This document shows, in pieces, positions 57,833 through 64,000 of a DNA stretch of 64,000 bases. Source of the DNA: Gigaspora margarita (lineage: Eukaryota > Glomeromycota > Glomeromycetes > Diversisporales > Gigasporaceae); the NCBI GenBank assembly GCA_009809945.1, contig WTPW01001076.1, forward strand, positions 93,358 to 157,357, written 5' to 3'. The notes under the pieces are model-generated. The model saw only the letters and a program-made list of their open reading frames with translations. It did no database searches and was not told the origin of the DNA. How positions within the stretch are numbered: position 1 is the first letter of the stretch; each line of letters opens with the position of its first letter. The translations under genes and the position numbers were made by a program.

Positions 57833-58234
57833 TCTTGCATGTAATTTATTTATATTTGTTTCTGTACAATTTAAGTGGTTCATAATACTCTATATAACCA
57901 CTTATATAAATTATTCAATAAAGATATAAGCAAGGCCTCAACTTAAAAAAAAAATAACCAATATTTAAACTAAACTTGTTTATTACTAAAAAAAACAGGT
58001 GTTATAAGATGTCTGAAACCAAAAATTTCATTTTTTTATTGCAAATTAAAATACTAAAAAAACAATTAGCTAATATAGCAATAATTTTCTAATCTAAAAA
58101 TATGTAAAAATATAAAACATATAACTATACTATTAAGTCCTTGCTATACTTCAAACAATTATTAGAACTAGTAAGAGCAATGTAAATAAATTTTAAACAC
58201 TTACTGTAAGTAGATAGGCAATTATTTTAGTTAA

Positions 58235-58773
58235 TTGATGATTTGCCACAAATCGATAGTGTGATCATAGTGTAATGTGATGCAAATCACTATGTAAATC
58301 CTATAATATAGGAATATTTTTGGCGACCTAAGAAAAACTTAGAAAACTTTTTTTTTACTAAGTTAATAAGTTATGTCTACTAAGTGAAAAATGTAAAGCT
58401 CATCGAGACGAGTCTAATGGCAGTTAGATCATCGAAATCAGGCTAGTAGATGATAAGATATCTTCAAAAAACGATTGGTCAACTATATAAAATTTTGTGT
58501 AAACAAACCTATTGTTTACATATAGTCAGCAATAGTTTTTTGAAGGTATCTCATCATCTAATAGTCCAATTTTAATGATCTAACTACCATTAGACTCGTC
58601 TCGATGTGCTTTACAATTTTTACTTAGTAGACATGACTTAATGACTTAGTAAAAAAGGTTTACTTTGGGTGGACAAAAAATTCCTACATTTTAGGATTTA
58701 CATATCAACAAATAGTAAGAATCTGCATCACATTACACTATAATCACACTATTGATTTGTGGCATATCATCAA
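58235..58773. mobile_element. Long palindromic element flanked by TTAA, copy 2
   Basis: The left arm starting TTGATGATTTGCCACAAATC pairs with the right arm ending GATTTGTGGCATATCATCAA. Pairing continues across most of the 539 bp, with the centre near 58505. TTAA on both flanks (58231-58234 and 58774-58777). Same layout and shared words (GTAATGTGATGCAAATCAC region) as 49378-50100. Confidence 0.8.
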
Positions 58774-58918
58774 TTAAAAATATTAAATTTGTATATCTAA
58801 TTCTTGTTAAAGACAACCTGTTATTATAATTAATAAAAATCCAATTAAAATTATTATTGTTGTCTAAGTCTCTAAAAATCAACTTTGTATATACTGTATA
58901 TTTATAATAGTGCTTATA

Positions 58919-59232
58919 CCATATATTCCCGAAAATAAGCTACCTTTTTTGGACCAAAAATTACACAAAAAAATGGGGGGTAGCTTATTTTTAGCATATA
59001 GACGTTTTTGAAAAATTGAAAAACGTACTAATAAAAAGTTGTCCAAATGACATCACATTTTTACTGTAGGTGTATTTTGATGCGCAGAACAACTTTACTT
59101 AATCGAACTTTTGAAGTTTACTTAGTATAAAAAAAGTTTTATATGTAGCAACTGCTAATACGTTTTTTGAGATTTTTGAAAAAACAGGGGGGTAGCTTAT
59201 TTTTGGAGTAGCTTATTTTCGGGAATATACGG
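58919..59232. mobile_element. Mariner-like MITE, AAAATAAGCTACC family, short form
   Basis: Ends CCATATATTCCCGAAAATAA and, on the other strand, CCGTATATTCCCGAAAATAA, both followed by GCTAC. TA flanks (58917-58918 and 59233-59234). This is the best-preserved copy in the window. Confidence 0.85.
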
Positions 59233-59386
59233 TAATCAAATTACAAAAAATTAGAATATATATGTTTATTACAATAATTTATACTAACTATTAGGACCAA
59301 TAGTTTTTTTAGCCTGCTTTATAAAAGACTTGGTTCTAAAATAGACTGCAGAATTGCATTTTTATTCAAACTAATTAATAGCTCTA

Positions 59387-60049
59387 CACCTGATTTACAC
59401 TATAAGAAATTCAGTTTTTCATATCTCAACTCAATAAAAAGTCTTTATGCAATTATAATTAGATAATTAGATATTTCATTTATTGTATATATAATCTAAA
59501 TCCAATAACAGATTAAATATTGCAAAAAATCACAGAATCAGATTATGATTTTGTATATAATATTTCTATAGTACAAAATTGCAAAAAGCATCCTTTTTTT
59601 TTAGATGGCACCAAATTTAGAGTATATAATACAATTTTTGATTGGCTAATTTTTATTAAAGTATCAAAATTGATTTATAAATATGAGCTATAATTGGTTA
59701 ATTGTTATAGTATAATGGATTACTTAATTTTTAATAATGAGTATTAACTAATAAAATTGCTGCAAGTAACTAGCATTAATATGATTGGGTAATTTCTTAG
59801 GGCCAAATTTCTGTTTTACTATTAAAGTTATGGAACTTTAATCTCTTCTAACTTTCGTAAAAAACAAGATATTAAAAATTTGTTTTACAGATTTGTATTT
59901 AGATTATAAATAATATTTTTAAGAAGGATTTTTAAGATAATTATTTGTTATAAAGTTATAAAACATTAAACAACTGCTAAAAAATTGTATATTTTTTGCC
60001 ATTCTATACTGTATAACAATAATTTAATAATAACTAATATTAGAACCAA
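59387..60049. other. AT-rich intergenic DNA
   Basis: No gene or paired repeat recognised. Confidence 0.4.
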
Positions 60050-60145
60050 TAGTCTTTTTAGTCTGTTTCAAAAAAGACAGAACTGGCCCAGTCCTAGGAT
60101 AGACTAGCAGTTTATCAGTTTGAGTCAAACTACATCATAGTTCTA
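60050..60145. mobile_element. Solitary end of a 44334-family hAT element
   Basis: TTAGAACCAATAGTCTTTTT, a GGACC-like patch and AGTTCTA at 60139-60145 match the right-hand subterminal and terminal part of 44334-45343. No left end was found nearby. Confidence 0.5.
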
Positions 60146-60442
60146 ATTTTAATATCTGATTTAATATACATATTATTAAAATTATTAGTATTAAAATGAG
60201 ACAACAATAATAGCAAAGTGGTTGAATTTTGGTTATATTAATAGTTATTATGATAAAATATCAACTAAATACTTGTATTGCTATTTTAGATATTAAAATA
60301 TGGTGATAACAAAGAGTTTGCAATATTATAGTTGTAGATATTAAAGGAATTTGATAATAAAGCATCTGCAATATCATGTTTTTTAACATTAATATCATGT
60401 TGATCAGTATTAAAATAAGGAGAAACAATATAGATCATGATT

Positions 60443-61490
60443 ATAGAAATCAAAATAGGATGACAATAGCACATTTGACATATTTTTAGTATTAAAATTA
60501 GAAAATAAAAAGTATAGTAATTCTCAGTATTGAACAAGAAAGTGGTAAAGTAAAGTAAAAATTACTTACAGGTTCTATATAAGGATTACGCAAAATGTGC
60601 TACATGTAAAAAAAAGAAAGTAAATAATTAGCAATTTGAAATTTAATAAAATTAATAAATAAATAAAATTAATAAAATATCTAATGATGTCCTCCAGGTC
60701 AAAAGCATAGCAGTTAAGCTCCAAGGTTGCAAATTAAAAGGTCACCAGTTCAATTCCACCCAATGGCAATTAACTAAAATCCAGTCAGCTTGAAGTTAGT
60801 GGCTTGAGATACAGGCAAGGTTGCAGGAGCATTCCAAAAAATGGCTTGAGAAATAAACCTGCTGCAGCAGCACTATATGTATAACAGATCTTCTCGTCAA
60901 AAAGTGGCTATGAAGTGGGCTATATTAGGGCCTCGATTTGGAAATAACCAAAGTCACGAGATATAATATGAGGTCTGTAAGTCTGGAATTACTGATACTA
61001 CATGAACTCGTGGCACTGATCGTATGGCCTTCAGAAGCATGTTGGGGACCTCCTTAAGGGTTAATACTCAAAAAGGAAGGTAACAAATTCTGGATTGGCA
61101 GGTCATACAAAAGTGCCTATGGTAACTGGATAAGCTGTAGTTTAGTCGGGGTATAATACCAGAAATATAATTTCTAGATATAAATGTATGGCATGACCGC
61201 CAATTAAAAAAAAAATAAAAAAAAATAAAATATCTAATGATTATAGATGTCAAATAGAATGATAATAGCACATTTAATATATTCTTAGTATTGAAATTAG
61301 AAAGTAATAAAGTATAGTAATTCTTAGTATTACAACAAAAAAGTGGCAAAGTAAAGTAAAAATTATTTGCAGGTTCTATATAAGTATTAAGCAAAAATGT
61401 GCTATATATAAAAAAAGAAATAATAATTAGCAATTTGAAATTTAATAAAATAAATAAATAAATAAAATTGATAAAATATCTGAGGGTTAT
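60443..61490 (+). repeat. Tandem duplication of about 245 bp with a SINE at the junction
   Basis: 60443-60688 and 61224-61490 align well (shared GATGACAATAGCACATTT or GATAATAGCACATTT, AGTGG-AAAGTAAAGTAAAAA, CAGGTTCTATATAAG). The SINE at 60689-61223 separates them. Minus-strand open frames inside are AT-rich and have no domain. Confidence 0.75.
60689..61223 (+). mobile_element. SINE with tRNA-like head, intact with 18-bp target duplication
   Basis: On the plus strand an A box (60705-60719, GCATAGCAGTTAAGC) and a B box (60746-60757, CAGTTCAATTCC) are followed by a non-coding body and an A-rich tail at about 61205-61223. A perfect 18-bp direct repeat AATAAAATATCTAATGAT flanks it (60671-60688 and 61224-61241). 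The body differs from the SINEs at 13232 and 25461, so it is a separate family or subfamily. Confidence 0.9.
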
Positions 61491-63160
61491 AATATTCGAT
61501 AATATCACCCAGGTAAAATCACTCAAAGTAAAATTAGTATAAAATTATAAATACTATATAAATTACAATAAGATTTTAATAAATATTTAAATAAAAACTA
61601 GACTTTGAGTTTATGAATTTATAATTCAATAAACTTAGTCTAAAAAATTATCATTAGAATAAAATATAATAATTATTAATTTTTCAAATTTTTTTAAATT
61701 AACTCTTTTTGACAATTCCTTGTACAAATTTTTTCACAAATGCCAACCTACAAAAACTATATAGATAATATATCTAACTACAACAGAACTTCACCAGTAG
61801 AAGCTAGGACTAAAGGCCATTCACTGCATATTTTGGTCATAACTAAAATAGAGTTGAAAAAGAGTCAAACCCTTGTAAATAAGGTCTCCTGGCAGAAGAC
61901 TATAGTATTATCAAGTTAAGAAGTAATAGACAAGCCCTGGAGTCCAGTCAAAATTTACAGAAGTTTAGCAAAAATAAATATTGGGTTAGAGATATTTTTC
62001 TATATAGCATAACTCTGTCTACTCGCTATAATTTGGTATATCTCTTTCTCACTACTTTGGCTTTTTTGAATTTTCAACAAAGTGTTCTTTCCAGTTTAGC
62101 CCTTCCAAAAAATCAGCAGTGTTTACTGCTTCCAAATTGGGTTATATATCTACCAAAATGGAATTGTTGTATCAGAAGTAGAATACATTAACTGTATACA
62201 GGATAAACAATGAATGACATGCCAAGAATCTTTATGGAACCATCTAAAAAATTTTTGTATTATTGCATTTTTAGATGTATTTGTTCATTCTAGTTCTTAC
62301 TTTTTTACATATAGTACTTTGATAGAGTGGTAGCAGCATACTTTATACAGTCTATATAATTTTTAAATGTATTCACAATTTTAGTTAAGATTGCTGACTT
62401 GAAAAAATCTTTCACCAAAACTGATTGCAAATTTCTTTGTCTTTCTTTTCTTTTCTCTTTTTTGTTTTTTAGTTAGTTTTTGGTTTTCATTTAGGTTTTG
62501 TAGAATTACCCTTTTTTTTGTATTTCCCTTTAGTTTCGTAAACACTTTTTGTTTATAAGGATAGGGCTTTAACTTTCTTTATCCTAGAGGTTAGGTAAGG
62601 AAGAATAAGGAAAAGTTAGCTATCTTGACAAGGCTAACGACTGCCAACAGTAATTTAAAAATTACATGCTTGTGTTGCTAAGGTTTTTAAGGAAGAAATA
62701 GTTGTTGCAGCAGATCATGTTTGGGTACTTTGGTAACTGGATGAGTCTTTATTGTAAAACAGAGGGTAATAGCAGTTTCATCATGTAAGGTGTTTTGCAA
62801 TAGCACTATTTTACTTAACTCTGAAATAATAAAGGCAGGTTGCTAAAACAAAAAACAATAATAATTATTAATTTTTGAGACCATGTTTGTTGATTTATAA
62901 ACTCAAAAGCCCAAAATTTAATTTTCTTCAAATAACATATATGAAATATTATTTAAAAAACCTAGCCCATAAAGATATAAAATTATATAGCTAAATTTTT
63001 AAATTTTGATTTAATTAATTATATCTGATACTGCAATGTTTCAAAAAAATAAAACAGGCAATAAAGAATCTAGTGTTTGAAATTATTTTATAAAGAGTCT
63101 GTATGTATAAATTATTCAGAAAAATATACTTAAGAAATAGAATAGAGTAAGACCAGATTA
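61491..63160. other. Intergenic DNA, nothing recognised
   Basis: No open frame over 60 codons with a recognisable domain. Around 62450-62600 there is a T-rich stretch. No RNA gene or paired repeat found. Confidence 0.4.
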
Positions 63161-63164
63161 GTAT

Positions 63165-63275
63165 TCTGACCCAGTTAAGTATCACCTGGATCACCTACAG
63201 GTGAGCAGATGACCCAGGCTAAATTATGGCTTACTCAGGTGATCAACTCGCAGATGACCTGTATGGGTTGGTTAT
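63165..63275. mobile_element. Worn fragment of the 53569-type hAT element
   Basis: TAGTATTCTGACCCAGTTAA, a CACCTGGATCACC phrase, GATGACCCAGGCTAAATTAT and GATGACCTGTATGGGT mirror the left part of 53569-54360 with many transitions. Confidence 0.55.
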
Positions 63276-63439
63276 AATAGGTAATGTTTTGTTTTATATT
63301 ACTTATTTCAGCTATGTATTTATTGTTTCTAGTTTCACTTGTATACCTTATATTACCTGCCAATGAATAACTCTCCAAACTGATCCTGCCAAATCGATAA
63401 TTTGCAATAATCTATAAATTAATATAAGTTGGTCAAACA

Positions 63440-63580
63440 AATTGAAGAGAGAAAAAAAGAGAAAAAGAGAAAGAAAAAGAGAAAGAAAAAGGAAAGGAGA
63501 GAGAAAGAGAGAGAGAGAGAGAAAGAGAGGAAAAGAGAGAAAAGAAAGAGAGAGAGAAAAAAAGAGAGAAGGAGAGAAAA
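63440..63580 (+). repeat. GAGAAA polypurine microsatellite
   Basis: About 140 bp of GAAA/GAGA units on the plus strand. The Lys/Arg/Glu-rich and Ser/Leu/Phe-rich open frames across it are composition artefacts. Confidence 0.8.
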
Positions 63581-63769
63581 ATAGTATTAAAGGGCTTTTT
63601 TTTTCTAAGCCAATTTTTTTTATTTTTTTTGCCAAAAATTGGAAGGGGAGATAAAAATAGTACAAAACGCCTTTTTTTTTTTTACACGGTAACGGTCAAA
63701 ACATTATGTAATCGTTAAAGATCTGTTAATCATTATATATCATTTCAAATAATTCTGATTATAATCAAT

Positions 63770-63905
63770 TTATAGATATATAACAATTTAATATAAAAAA
63801 TGATATATATCGATTTAGATATATATCGATTTTTATCCAATTAATCGATATATAANGATATTTTATAATCGATATAAAACGATTAAGTGTTATATATCAA
63901 TTAAT
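63770..63905. repeat. ATCGATATAT-rich low-complexity patch
   Basis: Dense in ATATATCGAT and related self-complementary words, like 28130-28320. Confidence 0.5.
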
Positions 63906-64000
63906 ATCTATATATAAAATTTGCAGATGTATGCTATCAGTATGGAATCGGTGTCAAAAAGGAGGAACGCAAGACTTCAAACTTTATAAAAGATCTGCAG

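Larger units (their letters stand above)
56883..59386. mobile_element. hAT-type element with nested insertions
   Basis: Ends CAGGGCTATTAATTAGTT and, on the other strand, TAGAGCTATTAATTAGTT belong to the same family as 44334-45343. The 8-bp flanks do not match well, so it is old or one end was rebuilt. It contains a mariner-like MITE (56988-57137), a tandem duplication (57503-57832), a long palindrome (58235-58773) and another MITE (58919-59232). Confidence 0.6.

Noticed and set aside
63440-63660. Lys/Arg/Glu-rich open frame on the plus strand
   Set aside because: Pure polypurine microsatellite; no support for coding.

Overview
The window looks like nuclear DNA of a repeat-rich, strongly AT-biased fungus. 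The best fit is an arbuscular mycorrhizal fungus (Glomeromycotina, Rhizophagus-like). I infer this from the intron-containing tyrosine-kinase-like (TKL) protein kinases typical of that group, a DIRS-type tyrosine-recombinase retrotransposon, and very many hAT-, Mutator- and mariner-like non-autonomous elements. This is inference from sequence style; no database was searched.

Only two loci look like host protein-coding genes. A compact 4-exon kinase lies at 7957-9216 (+) and has all catalytic residues. A 10-exon gene lies at 34002-29849 (-). It reads as one open frame of about 850 residues holding three kinase domains in tandem: the first has the catalytic residues, and the second and third have lost the glycine loop and the DFG aspartate. 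Its exon pattern is the 4-exon kinase module repeated three times, with each C-lobe exon fused to the next N-lobe exon. This is the most interesting feature of the window.

The rest is layered mobile DNA. 1-7950: a polypurine tandem repeat with an assembly gap, several small transposons and a tandem duplication that records later insertions. 10589-12320: a hAT-type element built of alternating palindromes. 13143-15916: a Mutator-like element holding a SINE and other insertions. 16860-18440: tandem repeats and MITEs. 18780-25420: a decayed hAT transposase gene broken by nested hAT, mariner-like and twin-hairpin elements, followed by a SINE. 34663-37800: a second twin-hairpin element and inverted repeats. 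37801-44296: a Mutator-like element interrupted by a degenerate DIRS-type retrotransposon with split direct repeats. 44334-46028: hAT elements. 46500-61500: many MITEs, long palindromes flanked by TTAA, two SINEs and tandem repeats. 63160-64000: a polypurine microsatellite.

Target-site duplications could be read directly for most elements: 8 bp for hAT-like, 9 bp for Mutator-like, TA for mariner-like, 13-18 bp for SINEs, 7 bp for one unassigned family and 11 bp for the twin-hairpin element. No rRNA, stand-alone tRNA gene or CRISPR array was seen.
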